A stretch of DNA of 64,000 nucleotides from Pithys albifrons albifrons (lineage: Eukaryota; Chordata; Aves; Passeriformes; Thamnophilidae): the NCBI RefSeq assembly GCF_047495875.1, contig NC_092466.1, positions 11,466,561 to 11,530,560 on the forward strand, read 5' to 3'. The notes below the pieces were generated by a model. That model made no database searches, had not been told where the DNA came from, and saw only the letters and a list, made by a program, of their open reading frames with translations. Position numbers and translations under genes: made by a program. Position 1 is the stretch's first letter. Each line of letters begins with the position of its first letter. This document shows, one piece after another, positions 42,456-55,982 of this stretch.

Positions 42456-45044
42456 CTCAGTTGAGACAAAACATTTGCAACTTAGTCAAACTGACTCACT
42501 TTCACAAGCTCCTCCAACACACTTCTAGCAAAGCCCATTTGGAAGGGAATAGTTTTTCCTCCTTCAAAACCTTAAGCTGAAAGGATACTCAAGTGTACAG
42601 TTAGAACAGTACAAATACGAATTACTGCTATGCAAAAAGGATGCTATTTATTTTTATATGTTCCTCCCTCAAGAAAGGAACCCATTTGGTTTTGATTCCC
42701 TCCTCCAGCTCTTGCAAAAATAAAATGAAACCAAGCCACTCCCCTCCTCACCTTTCAGTAGCCACATTTCAAACAAGATCCTCAGCTTAGAGTAAAGGCA
42801 TTTAAAGTACACACCTTGACCCCTTCAAGAAAAAATACTTAAAAGAGTGGAAGGGAATATGTGCTGATCAAACAGAATGCTGTATGAAGTGGTGGTGCAA
42901 GGCTGCATGAGATATATGTTGAAGGCCAGCAGAATTAATCCAAGTCCAGGTCTAAAATAAAACAGAACTACAGAAGTGTTAGATTTGAGTACGTGCACCT
43001 CACTCAACTTACACAGGCCCTTACCAACCTCTGCAATTCACTTGCTTCCACTGCTAAATTTGAGAAACAAAATAGCCGCTTTCATCTGCTGCTTCTACAA
43101 CACTGTCACATTGAGAACTTGTACATCACATTCAGTTAGGAAAAGGAACAAAACTAGGACAGACATCTTCAACTTGAATTTGTGGAATGTTTTAACAATT
43201 CAAGTCTAATCTTGATGTTTTAGCTAAGCTTTTCTTTTTACTGTTTTTTAGTAACTTTTGCCTATTCAGATAAAATTTGGAAATGTAAACAGAAATCCTA
43301 CTCCGCGTAACATTTTATTAAGTCAAGACACTACTTCCATATTCTTCCCAGCCATCTGCTCATTCTTCATTTGCTGTTCCATTCACCACCTCTCATTACT
43401 TGTTCCATTTCTGTTCAGCAAAATGCACAAGTTTGGGTGTTTGTATGAAAACAACCCTAACTGCTTGACAAACACCTTAGGAACTGTGTATCATACCATG
43501 AGCTTTCTCCTAAATTTGCATCAGTCTATAGGCTTACTACCAAAGTGCAGTCATTCAAGTTTCCTGTTTTAATATTCCCCCTCCTCCTTTTTTGAGCAAG
43601 ATTATTCTCATCCTTAGAAACAGGAAGTCATTAAGTCAAAAATGTTTATACTAAATGAAAACACACATATTGCTATGACTTCTATTCAGTGACTATTGGG
43701 TGGTCTCAATCTGAATTCACTTTCTCACCAGCAAGTGCTTCCCTTGGAGAAATTATCAAAGCACAGCCCCAGACACCAAGGATTGGAAAGGTATAAACAA
43801 TCAGCTATTACAATTACTGTTCAGGATATTTTTTTAAAGACTTTAATATATCCAAACAAAACTCCTGAACATCTGTTTTCAGTAACTATTTAAATAAATG
43901 TTTTCTCCTAACTGTATCAGAAATTGGCTAGTGCTGTGTGTTTCTTGGGATGAGGTCAGCAATGTGCACCAGTGCAGTGCCTTTGTTGCAGTAATTACCA
44001 TGTTTATTTGTGACACTGTGTGGTTGATGGGGGAAATCCGCAGCCCACTGGTGTGGTCCACTGGTAACCTTCAAAACACTGTCTGAAACTGCCTGTGATC
44101 AGTGTCTCCAACATGCCAACTTCTGGTCATATTGTTCTTATTCATAAACTCCTCATGTTTCCTCTTAAATTCTTCAATTTAGTACTTTGACAATAATACA
44201 CTAATGGGTGGCCCACAATGACTCTCCAAACACAGAACATTTGACTATAGCTCTGTCCACACTAAGAGAAATCTTTCACTTGTGATTTGAGTTTATTGTC
44301 AAATTAATCCCAATATACTATGATTTGCCTCTTGTGAATATAAATTACATTCCAAATAAAAATCAAGCTTCAGTCCATCAGCACAATTTTTCAATTGCTT
44401 TTTCAAAACCACCTGTCATTATAAAAAAAAGTACCTCCTCCCTATCTCAGCATTTTAATTATTAAATAATATTTGGAAAAAGTGAAGAATGCTTCTCAGA
44501 AGAGAGCTGCAAAGCAGTTCCTCAGTAATCATGAGCACTTTCGGGAAACTCGAATGCTCCTGCAGCACGCCCACTTGCTTCCTGTGAACAACCAACATTC
44601 AGAACTATCTGGAGAGGCTTCCAAAGTACTGAGAACATGAATTCTGTGCATTTTGATGCTCTATGAATCACCAAGAACAGAACACGAAGCCAAGGAACAG
44701 TAAAACATGCATATGCACATGTACAAACAACAAATAAGAGCTGCTAAGACTGATAATACCAAATTGTATCCTGAACCTGGCAGGAAAAGACCAACAGGAA
44801 CTTGCACATCATGCCACTTCCACCTGAGACTCTTTACTTTTGTTTGGGCCCACAGATCAATCTGAATGTCAGGAATTAATAAAGCTAAGCAGTACAGATC
44901 AGCTCTCCAGCGAGCAGGCACATCTGCTCAGCAATGCCAAGCTGCCAGCTGGATTGAGTCCCAAAAGCCTTTAAAGGGTCATCATCAACAGCGAAAGCTT
45001 GTACTTGAGTAAAAACCTTTTAGCCTAGCAACCAAAAAGGTAAT
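42456..45044. other. Non-coding stretch, nothing recognised
   Basis: AT-rich DNA with only short open frames. The longest is 104 codons on the plus strand (43258-43572), without a recognisable domain. No repeat, RNA gene or splice-flanked open frame could be supported. Confidence 0.55.
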
Positions 45045-45115
45045 AGATATTCTGCTAATTACATTAAGTAATTAAGTCATGTTTAGCTCGGTTAATTAGG
45101 ATGCCTAATTTTAAA
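45045..45115. promoter_or_regulatory. Cluster of homeodomain-type TAAT cores
   Basis: Five TAAT/ATTA cores fall within about 60 bp: near 45051, 45056 (ctaattac), 45069 (gtaattaa), 45093 (ttaattag) and 45106 (cctaattt). Homeodomain factors (Antp, LIM, paired-type) bind TAATTA-like cores, and clusters like this are common in deeply conserved developmental enhancers. The motifs are seen directly. Enhancer function is inferred, and AT-rich DNA produces some TAAT cores by chance. Confidence 0.3.
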
Positions 45116-48100
45116 AGGTGTAATAGCCACAATATGTAATTTCTGATTTGTTCTGGGAACACAACAAAAATCTATTCTAAACCCCTGACATTTTTTTTGA
45201 CTGATTCAAAAAAAGAAGTTATACTGATGAGCTAATCAGTTGAAATGGAAAGAGTCAAATAAATTCCTACTTGTTGAATAGCGCATATTCTAAGCAACTT
45301 TTACATATAAATAATCAATTTAAAAATACAAAATGAAAGACAACCTGGTTCTCGGCTGAGATTGTCGCCCACACAGGATACTTTATTGGTTACAAATTGT
45401 CAAAATATCCTTTCCTCTTGCATGTTTGATTGGAGCCTGTTCAGGGTAGAAATAAACCCTGCAGCAGATGACACTTGCCTCCCTCCCCAGTATGCCCCTC
45501 AGTGACACACTAGATCTGGCAGGGCAAAAAAGCTCCCATCAATTTTTGATACATGAAGCTACTTTTGAAGCAACTGCTGGCCTACATGGAAATTGCCCCT
45601 TCTGAGTATCTCACATTAGGAGCACAGTAATGTACATGCTGTGTTAAACACATCTACAGCTTTTTCTACAGCTGTAAGCGGCTCAGCTTTCATGTGGTGA
45701 AGACATGGGTGACACCCTTTAACACTCTGGTAGGCATGTGCTGAAGAGACCTGTTGTTTAGGGTCACAACAGGCATTGCTTAGCCCCCTCTGTTCCAAGG
45801 GCATCACAGCTCAGTACTCCTTATTACACGATGTCATGCCATTCCTTTGCTGTTTGCAAGGTATTTCCAATTACTCTCTTTCCGCTCCTTCCTAAGGGCA
45901 ACCCAAAAGGTGAATCCAGGCTAGACCACTTCACAAGCCCCGCAGGCAGCTTGTTTTGTAAGCCAAGGAGCCACTTTTGAGAGCTTAGTTACAATCAGTG
46001 TGCTGAAATCAGTCTGAACAATTCATGTGAGCAACTGCTGTGCTGTCTGTTTTATTAAAAGCAAATCACTGCTCCTGAATTTTACTCATAGCAGTGAGCA
46101 GTACCAGGGGGTTACTACCAGACCTAAAAGGTACTGTGTCTGTGAAGGTTTGTCATGGTACAATATTCCTCTTTCTGACCCCACACAATGCTTCAGGAGC
46201 ATCACCAGCAGCACAGGACCACTAAAGGATATGGGACACTACCCATGAAGGCACCTGGAATTATTAGCCCCCCATTCAATTAGCAAATTCAGCTACTAAT
46301 TTTATATCCCCTTAAGCAGGGCTTATAAACCACACAACACAGTGCCCCTGGCCAGCCATCTGGAAATGCAGATGTCATCTGCTCACCTTTGTAATCTGCT
46401 GTAAGGTCTTTCAGATGAAGATGTATTTCACTGTGGTGCTATATAAATAAACAAAGTATTATAAACAATCATTTTATCTGACTGGGGTTATGTCATATGG
46501 TTTGCTTTCCCTGTGAAGGCAAACACGTACATAAACTGCAACCAGATGTTGTTGGCAGAGAATCGATTTAATATGGACTCATTTCTAAAAACATGATTAC
46601 AGATGTGGCCTACAGCCTGAACTCAATGTTTAAGGAAAAATTCTCTCTATGTATAAGAATTTCACTCATTTTCTCTGTTTTCTCTAGGTGTCTTAACACA
46701 CAAAAAACCTGTTTCCTAGAACTAAAAAAGTTACATGCCCTCCCCTTTCACACATCCACCACAAAAAATAAGTCAAGCACATTCTTGTCAAAGAAAAGCT
46801 CAACATGTTACTGAGGAAACCCTGCTTTTTTAGCAGCTCATTGCTGTACTAGCTGTGAGATGGCAATGGTGCAGGACACAGCTAAGTCTAGACTGAGCTT
46901 CTTTGCTACAAACAATACTTAGCTAGGACTGCACTTCACTTATAATTTGATTTTCAAAGTGCAAAAATAGTCACTATAATTCTGCTTGCAGGGCTGGGGA
47001 AACTTCAGATGCTTTAAGCAGTTGTTTTCAGTGTTTTAAGTAAAAAAAACAAAACAAAACAACAACAACTAACACACCCCAAAGTTTTTGATCACTAATA
47101 TCACCCTAAAACCTCTTACCAAATTCACAGAGCTATCAGTAAGGTAATTCAAACATATGATCAAGATTGAATTGGTGTACTCTAGGATTGCTTAGGATAT
47201 AAAAGGCAGTTGTACTTTGATAAAACCCTGAGCAATCAGCAGAGAGAACAGAAATAACACGTAAATTTCTAATTCAAAATCAATAAAGTCTGAACAAGAA
47301 TTTGGTTCTTTCATGCTTCCTGATTTATAAAATCCTATCAACTTACCTCAAGAAAATTAGAATAAAACTTAAACTCATTTCAAAACAGGGTAGAAACAGC
47401 ACAGAAAGACTAACTGCATCATTCTACATCTAAAACCAAAATATTTTCACCATATTTGATATTCAGATATTGAAGTATTTAAGAACAGTCCTCTTAACAA
47501 TTACTCTCCTGATCTAGGTAAGTTCCTGTTCATATGAAGAGAATCCAATGCTTAAGAAAAATTGTCTCTCTATATAATCATTATTCTCACTCCACATTCA
47601 TGCTTATATAAAATTAAACTAGTAACCCCCCCAAATGTTCAATAGTTACTGAGACTATTGCCTTGACAATGTATTTATTGAAGGAACTAAAGCACCTGAA
47701 GCTACATTAGTTAACTACAGAGGACATCACTTAAAAATCAACAGTTGAAAAGAAAACGACCATTTCCCCTAAATTATCTTTTGATTAAACCTTTAGAAAA
47801 AACAAAACTAAGTAACTCTTTCAGAAGTCATTGCCACTTACAAACACATTTATTGGGAAAACTCAGATATTTGATTAATCTAGATTATCTTTTCAAAGCA
47901 AGGGCATATATAATAATAAAAAACATCAAAGAATAAAAATCAAAACAGGGAAAAGTCCTACTTTCACCTGAGAAATTCCATGTCGGATGATGTGAATGGA
48001 GCTGCAGTTTTAAAATCCTCTCATGACCAGCCAATTTCTAATCAACAGGTACATAACTATTTGCTTCTGGAGGCAGGAAGATGGGACAACTGGAATTTTA

Positions 48101-50507
48101 CACAAGTATTTAAGATGTCCCAAGCAACCTTCAATAAAAGCTTTAAACATCTGTTTTGAACATCATTTCCAATAGGATTAAATATATATATATATATGGT
48201 TGTATAAACATTGTCTTTAGTGAAGGTTAGACCTAATGCCTTGTTCAGAGAGGAAACTTTGGCAAGGATGGATAAACAAGCACTTTGAGCCCAGAGGTGA
48301 GCAAAGCACTTGTTTCTACTTCTTGAGGAAGGGGTTGTTTCAATGAGAGAGGCTGCTGAAGCGTCTGAGCTCTGATGCTCAGCTGTGCTCTCACCAAAGT
48401 ATTTCCAGCTACTTTGGTTTGTGGAGGTGATGTGAGTGAGCAGCTCTGCCCACGTGCTGTCTATCTATGTGGTACCTAAAAGTTGCTTCCAAACTTCAAC
48501 TGCTACTGCCTCACTTAACGAGAGCCCTACTGTGTAGGTGCACTTACCTACTATTTATAACAGGAGCCTTGCTAGCAAAGCCTCTTCATTAAACATAAAA
48601 GAAACCCCAATTTGAGAAGTTTACCTGTGGTTGGGGGTGGGAGAAACAAATGCGGATATGTACATGTGTTTATTTTCTTAAGATGGAAGACAAATTCAGA
48701 AGCCAAAACATACAGGTGGTTTCTGGACACATCAATAAATCAATGGCAAAACTTCCATTTATTTACTAGTTGCCAACTATTTCACATGAAGGGTTACCCT
48801 GCCCCAAAAAGGGTGAACACCAGTAGCTGTCATATCACTGTGGGATAAAATACCCTAAAAGGAGAAAGGTAACATAGTGCATCATTTACACAGCTTGTGC
48901 TACAAATTAAAAAAACTCAAAATAATAAAAATCTCACAGACCAAGACTTTTCAGAGATTAATACAATATGCAGACAGAATACTTTTAACAGTAACCTGAA
49001 TAATGAGCTGAGAACTAAGGAGAGAATTGTTATCTGAGTGTTATATGCATAGAGCTGAGAGGACCCACAGATCCAAGCCCTGCCATACAAAGAATTTGTA
49101 CGCAGGCATAATAACCTAAGCGTGCTACTCACTGCTCTAATGGAGCACCTTAATTAGCCAGCAAAGCCTGAGCTGCGTTTGCCTTGTTTTAAGGCTTCTG
49201 GCATCCTTAGAGAGTTCTCCAAAAAGCAATTCAAAGCAGGAATGTGATTAAGGGGAAAGCCTCAGCCCGCTGCACTGAGTGGTGTGAATACCTCCGGCTG
49301 TTCTGCTTCCTCATGGGCTGAGCCAAAGAGAGAGGCTCCAGCTCAAGAGAAACTCTCAGTAGCTGAGGATCCAAGTCCAGTGCAAACTCCCCCCCATAAG
49401 ATGCTACAAGGAAATCACTGCATCTCACGACCAAGACAGTTCCATTTTCTGCTTTTACAACCACCACCTCTCAGTGCTGATCTATTAAACACACTACAGA
49501 GAGCACTCTAATTAGAAAACTGTACAACTGCACTCTTTTCATCATTTGTGCTAGTTCAGACTACCACAAACAACTAGAAGATCAGATCCTCTTACACCAA
49601 ATGCTGTTACTCAGAACTCTCAGGAAACTTAATTTCACACACTGCAAGGTAAATAATTTGAAGATATCAACTGCAACCTTTTATGTTTTCCACACCTAGT
49701 TACACAACGTTGTAACCCTCAAACTCCACAAGCTCCTGTAGCTGACTCGGATTTTACAAAGCATCCATACTCATCTCGCCTCTAGTCAAAAGTGGACATT
49801 GCAATAAATTTTGGTACAGACAAAGCTTTTACAAATGCTTTAATAACTTAGGCACTTCAGGGCAAACTTTCTTCTTTTTTACGTAATGCCCGTTGCTGCA
49901 ATTCACAGAAATATTTCCAGAACTTTATCCTTGAGGCAATATTTAGTTTTACCCCTTCTGTCTTCTTTCTTTGTTTTTAATCAAGCAGAATCCTATTGTA
50001 CGACATGCATATTACAGTATTAAAAACAAACAAGAGATTAAAAATGCTGTGCCTGTTAAATTGAACATAACGCACAGTGCTGATGCACTGCAAGTGTTAA
50101 TTTCAAATCATATATAGCTTTTTGCTCCATGAGAAATCCAGTTTTCATCTTCCAAAATGCTACATGATTAGCCACTGTAAATTTTGTTTTTACCAGAGAG
50201 TGTCTTCTAAGCCACCAAGGGTAGAAAAGATGGAAGAACAGAAGGTAAAGTTATGCCATTGAACCTGAGTAAGAGAAACAGCTTCAGGAAAGCTTCTCTT
50301 AGATTTCTATTAATAAAGAAATTGATAGGCTGTATTGAAGAGCATATGCAGAAATGGGGAAAGGAAATGGTTTCGTATACTGGGTATGTTGAAATTGGGA
50401 GCAATGGTTGAATCAACGTGCAAAGATGGAGAAGTAACTAAGAGGGAGAAAATACCCCAAAACATTCTAAAATAATTAAAAGGACACTAAAACAATGGGT
50501 ACAGTTT
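45116..50507. other. AT-rich non-coding stretch, no gene recognised
   Basis: The region contains a CAAAA/CAA low-complexity tract (about 47041-47070), an (AT)8 run at 48182-48197, and a slightly GC-richer segment at 49260-49480. That segment keeps a 78-codon minus frame open (49231-49467), with no domain I recognise. A few CpGs near 45350-45370 sit next to a CCAAT-like ttattggtta. No exon or transposon could be supported. Confidence 0.55.
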
Positions 50508-50515
50508 TGACGTCA
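50508..50515. promoter_or_regulatory. Palindromic cAMP-response element (TGACGTCA)
   Basis: An exact full CRE palindrome, tgacgtca, occurs in AT-rich DNA where CpG is rare. It continues into gca, giving a MAF-like half site (tcagca). CREB/ATF family proteins bind this octamer. The motif is exact. Occupancy is unknown, because the site is far from the CpG-island promoter and could be fortuitous. Confidence 0.35.
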
Positions 50516-53500
50516 GCAGCTTTGCTGTAGCATCTATTGCTTTGTAAATGTCAAAACTAATACTACGTTTTTTAACTCCTCCTCTCTCCTTTAGAAGTAA
50601 CTGTAGAAAACTGCAGTACTGCACACTCTATACTCTGAAAGACCAATGTTCTGGCATAGCAGAGAAGTGAAAAACAGATTCAGCACCATTCCCCTTCTGG
50701 CACTCAACAGGAGAAAGAGAGAAAGCTACTGGCATACCCTGCGTTCCTGCTTCACACTGTATTTCTGGCTGAGAGGCACAGTCATTTATTTATAGAATCT
50801 CTCAAACCAATTTACTTGTATCCTGAGGTGCATTTTGATTATTTTATCTCTGTTTTATCATATTACAGTTAATGACATTTTACAACCGTATTAAAAAAAG
50901 GCAAAATATACTATAAACAGCTAAGAGAGTTGCAGGACGTCACAGGCAACAGAAATGAAGGTCAGGTATTTACTCTGCCAGAAAGCAGCACTGCTTCTCA
51001 CTAAGTACAAATTCAGTGCTTGGAATCAGTGTTTCAGGAACCGCAGGCACAGCCAGGTTGGTTACAATGAATTAAGTGATAGTCCTTTCAGTGAATCTGG
51101 ATGTCTCCTGTTGAATTAACTGCTCTAATAGCATTTAAATCAAGGCAACTTCCTGAGTAAGCAAGCATTCAGAGTAAATGCATGAGGACAGGATACTGAA
51201 ATTAAAAGTATTGCCCAAATCATCTGCTATTGGTCTTTCAGTTCCTTTATGCACTCAAACTGCCTCAGTTTTAAACCCTGCTTAAAGTAAAATGAATGTA
51301 CACCAATAAAAAAGTTTTTATGGAACATCCAACATCAGCCAAATCTGGCATTGTTTGTTTCAGCTATATGGAATCACTGTGTCCGGTCCTCCGACCTTTT
51401 TTATTATACCCTCATTTCCCCTGACTGAAGAAACCTCTGTAACAGAAAACCCTCAGGAACTGTAATTTAACAAAGACAGCATCCAAACTTGGTGCAACTG
51501 TATGAATGAAGGCAGTAATCTGGGTATGATTAGAGTTTAAAAAAATTTTCCAATGGATAAAATGAAAAACTACATTTGATAATGTCTTCTTTTTATGAGT
51601 AGGCTTAATAACCTTCCTCTTGGTACAAGAATGTAATACTCTCTTCCTTGACAAGGCACAAAAAAAGGACAGAAAATCCACACAGAACAAGAACCATAAA
51701 AAAACAGAATAAAGATCAGATACACAAAGTATTTTCAAAAGGTTGATTCTTTCTTTTGCATATGGCCTATATCCCATTAACCAGACTTTTAAAGAATATC
51801 AATACTTTAAGTAAGTCTTCAGAAAGGCAACAGAAGTCAGAGACAAACTGGGGCTGGGGTGAGAGAAGACAATTACATGGGAATTACCAGCAAGCTCCTC
51901 CACGTGCTTCACTATTATGAGAAAGCAACAGCATGGCAGTCACACAGACAGACCAACCTCAGGCTGAAAGGTACACACATCACCTTTTCCCTATAGATAT
52001 CAAACAGCTGAGAACCCAAAACTACTGAGCTTAGATGAGGGCAGTGTTTGCACCCAAACCCAGACACCACTGTCTTGACAATGTGAACAAGAGCAAAAGT
52101 ATTGGTACTCCTGTTCGTGCATTTAAAAGATGCCCACAACAACAAGCTCTCACTGAATCCATTTGGCTACCCACATTTAAAATTCAGGGGCTCTGTTTTG
52201 GTTTATCTTACACTGAAATGCTACCAGCAGAAATCAAGTTCACACTGGGGTTGATACCTGCAACAGGCAAAGTAATTTTCAGAAGCCCTTTCTGTTGAAG
52301 TCAGTGTCAGGTCGTCCAATACGCTGACACAGCCAGAGCTGTTATTTTTAAACACAGTCATAGTCTATTTAACTAAAGCATCTTTACTCTGACTGAGCCA
52401 GTATTACTTTGATAAGACTCCTTAAGCATCTACACTGAAGCCTGCATATCATATCAAACATACAAAATACAAACTTTTGAAAATGATCCTTCACTGCAGC
52501 TAGGAAAAGAGAAAAAAAGGAGAAAGGTCCATAAGAAACCTGGAAGGACCCAGTACTGAAGACTATAAAAGTGCTATCTGCAGGACAGCTGTTCACACTG
52601 TGAACTTGTATCACTCACCACCTGCACAAAGACTCACTGGAACAATTTCAGTCAACTTAAACAGCAAGCAGCTTTTTGCTGTTAGAAACTCAGCATTATA
52701 CTTCTAAAGCAATTCTTCTGCCAAATTTGTTGCTAGGAACACTAGGTTTTCTCACACATCATTTAACCTACAAAATCCTGGATGGAAGGAGGAGAGAGGC
52801 AATGCCATTGTCAAAGGCATGTAAGACTGCAAGTCAGAGTTACACATTGTGGGAGGCAGGCTGAACTGCAATAAGCAACTTAATTGTATACACTTTCCTC
52901 AATGTAATTCTTAATTTTTATATAAAAAGTTGTCTAGTAAACATATGCATAAGTTCATTACTAGAATCAAGCACAGCCCCAGCCTCCTCTCTTCTACATT
53001 AAGTTCTCCTATGCCAGTATTTAGCCTCCATTTCTGATCTAGAACTGTGAAATAGAACCAAAACACTAAGAGCAACAATGGTACACACTACTCAACAGTG
53101 ACAACCTTGTAATTTTACAATAGAAAATACAGATTTGTATGTTGTGCTGTGTGTGTACACTGCAGGCTCTGGGGGTAAGGGAAGGCAGATACAGAAAGCA
53201 ACCCCAAGTACCCAACAACACCACACTTCACAGGATTGTCACGCACTGGCAGCCTCGTGGAGCTGGGATGTGGGTGCATGACATGGGTGGCAAAAAGCCA
53301 CTCAGGCTAGCGTGTTGAGATTATTTTCATTAAAACAATTTTGAAGTCTATGTAGTTTTTCCAAAACATGGCATTTTCCCCATAATCTCCTTTTAAATGT
53401 GACCATTCCACCTCAGATTTTGAGAGCTCTGGAAGGGTAAGGTGGAACCTCCTAACCTAGGGGCTACCACATTGCATCTCAAAGCCTAGAGAAATGGTTT

Positions 53501-53803
53501 TTCATTCTTGCTTTTCTACCCAAGCCTAACCCTTGTAAAAATCTCAGCTTACCAACACCTTCTACATGTATTTTCATGTTGCCACCCAGTACTGTGGGCA
53601 GTGCCCACCCTGTAGAGCTGTCATCACTGAAGGATTAAGGGGCTGGAGTCAACCTGAAGCCTAGTGCTGCCAGTGCCCCATGTTCCTATTCCCTCCTTTC
53701 CCCACAGGTTCTCATTGCTGCCTTCCACACTTCATACTCACTCTAGTGCTCACTCAACCCTCTCCTGAGCTAATTCAACTTACTAAAGAAAGTTAATGCA
53801 ATT
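50516..53803. other. Non-coding stretch, nothing recognised
   Basis: AT-rich DNA. The longest open frame is 121 codons on the minus strand (51412-51777), without a recognisable domain. No repeats beyond short homopolymers were seen. Confidence 0.55.
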
Positions 53804-53853
53804 GGGGGGCGGGGGGTAGAGAAGTTTTTCTGCTGCAATTCACAGTGAATTGC
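53804..53853. repeat. G6-C-G6 tract and perfect 9-bp palindrome
   Basis: Six G, one C and six G (53804-53816) are followed 18 bases later by gcaattcac (53835-53843), one central base, and the exact inverse gtgaattgc (53845-53853). The palindrome has perfect 9-bp arms and could be a dimeric protein-binding site or chance. Confidence 0.6.
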
Positions 53854-55950
53854 GCAAGTTCAGCAAGTGGCAGGGCTTACACAAGAGAGGATGAGGAAGG
53901 ACCACATGGCCAGGAGGGAAGAACAGGACATCCTCTTTAGCTTGGCTGTAATGTACAACCCAAACACTTCAATTGAATGGAAATCAGAGTCCTAGAGAGG
54001 AGTAACTGTATTAAAGAGGCGATTATATTTATTGGAACAGTGATATGCAGACTTCTTATTTGACAGGGTTCTTAAATAGGATTACAGAGCTTTAATTTGG
54101 TTCTTTAAATTGGTTTTGGAGAGAAAGAGAAACACAGAAAAAGTTTAGAGACAGGGTAGAATAACCTTGGAAGGAGTACACTATATTATGCCCTGTCAAG
54201 CATAATAGCTTCCCCAGTACAAATATATGCTAGTACACATTCTTCAAGTTAACTAATAAACAGAAGAGCTATAAAAATACTTGCACTATACATTTTCACA
54301 TTGCAACCAGTAACTCTGTAGCTTTAGTTTCATCTCTGAACTATCACTTATATCGACAAGCAACAGTGGAAGCAGTCTATAACACAAAAGGGTAAACAAA
54401 TGACCTTTATCTAACTTCATTAAAGTAATAAAGGACAGATTTTTTTTTTACTTACTTCAAAGAGAGTTTTATAGCTAACTACCAGCAGGGTGTGGACTGA
54501 AGCTAGAAACTTTGAAATAGGTCCCTGTGAAATCTGAAACCAAAATACAGCAGAGGTCACCTTTCTGTGAAGAACCGCCTTGTCTGTATGTGTACTATAA
54601 GCAAAGCTCTGTTTGCTCAGCTCAGCAATAATGTAATTCAACTTAGCCCCTGGGAATAGCAACAACATCAGGTTTCTACCACAAAGATAAATTTACTGCA
54701 CACAATACCTGTTACTATATATTTGCAGCATGTTTGATAGTAGCCAGACACTAGCGTTACATGGTATACCTCAAGCTATTTTGTCTTGTTAAAGGCTAAC
54801 CCAGGCTACAAATATGACATTGTTATTCTTACTCCCACCATTAGCCAATTCTTTTTAGTCAACATTGCACATACATTAGTCTTATGCAACATACTAGCCA
54901 ATAGTAATAGTACTTTTTTACTGCTTTCACCCAGAGGGAAGATTTCAACCCTTTTCAACAAAGAAACTGATAGTCTTCCCAGTGGAGAGGCAGAATCTCC
55001 TTACACAAGTGGGACAATAACTTTGTTCTGTCTCTGGGGCTCCTGTGGAAGAGTTCACAGACCCAAATTTGGCGACAAGTGTCATACAGCACTCAAGGTT
55101 CTTGAAAAGGGCTGCCCATACACACATCACTCTGCTGATACATATGAGCCAGGCAGTCTGTTCTTTCAGCTACAGGAAAAGACCAGGTAGACAAAGGTGC
55201 TGGCACTGGAACCCCTGGGTAAGCCTGGGCTCCTGCTTCCCTTGCCTATGGAGCAGAATGCTCCTACCTCTGTGTCTCCATTCAGAGTTCTCCCTCCCTT
55301 TTGCTCTGAGTAATGTCATATGTGTTTGCCAGCTGAGGACGGATACGGCAACTTTCACATCTAAGCAAAGACTTCCCAAAGCACAGAAATGAAATGCTGA
55401 CCACCCTTGTTTAATGACACTTCTCTGGTATAGAAGAAATCACACCACATTTAACAGTCTCCATTGGCCACTTTTGGTCCATCACTGGAGAGAGGTGTCT
55501 TGATCCAGGTAAATGGAGACTTTCAGATTTAAGACCTTTTGAAGGACACAGGATCCCACCTGGCAATACACTCAATTTGATTAGAAACACTGACGTGCAA
55601 TAAAACACTCACATTAGGAATGGCAAGAAAACAAGAACATTCTGGTGACCAGAGAGCAAAAAAAATCCATTTTGTATGGCGTGGTGCTTGAGAAGAACTA
55701 AGCAGTTTTTGAAATCTAGCCCTTAACCAGGAGCTGTCTTAGGGTGTGTAAAATTAGGGGCACTTCTCTATAAAAACACCTAAGTTTAAGCAAACACACA
55801 CAAAGAGCATAATGTATACGCAACAACCATTTAAAGAGGAAGCAGTATTTCACTTTTCCCCCAAATGCTTGGCCCAAAGGAAAACATCTGATGTAAAAAG
55901 GGAACCAACCCGCTCTGCCTCTCTGCTACCTAAGGGCAAATTATCCAGGT
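53854..55950. other. Non-coding stretch, nothing recognised
   Basis: A plus-strand frame of 134 codons (54786-55190) and another of 115 codons (55045-55392) overlap each other in different frames and also overlap minus-strand frames (54945-55130 and 55170-55379). This is the pattern of a chance GC-richer patch. No recognisable protein results. Confidence 0.55.
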
Positions 55951-55982
55951 ACCTATAAAAAAACTCCTGATGTTTTATAGGT
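55951..55982. repeat. Perfect 10-bp inverted repeat (hairpin)
   Basis: acctataaaa at 55951-55960 pairs exactly with ttttataggt at 55973-55982 across a 12-base loop. The stem is AT-rich and short, so it is weak as RNA. No T-run or gene end makes it a terminator, and vertebrates do not use such terminators for Pol II genes. Confidence 0.6.

Noticed and set aside
49231..49467. 78-codon minus frame in a GC-richer patch
   Set aside because: Protein-like composition but no recognisable domain and no convincing splice borders.
54786..55190. 134-codon plus frame
   Set aside because: Shares its span with a second plus frame and minus frames. No splice context or recognisable domain.
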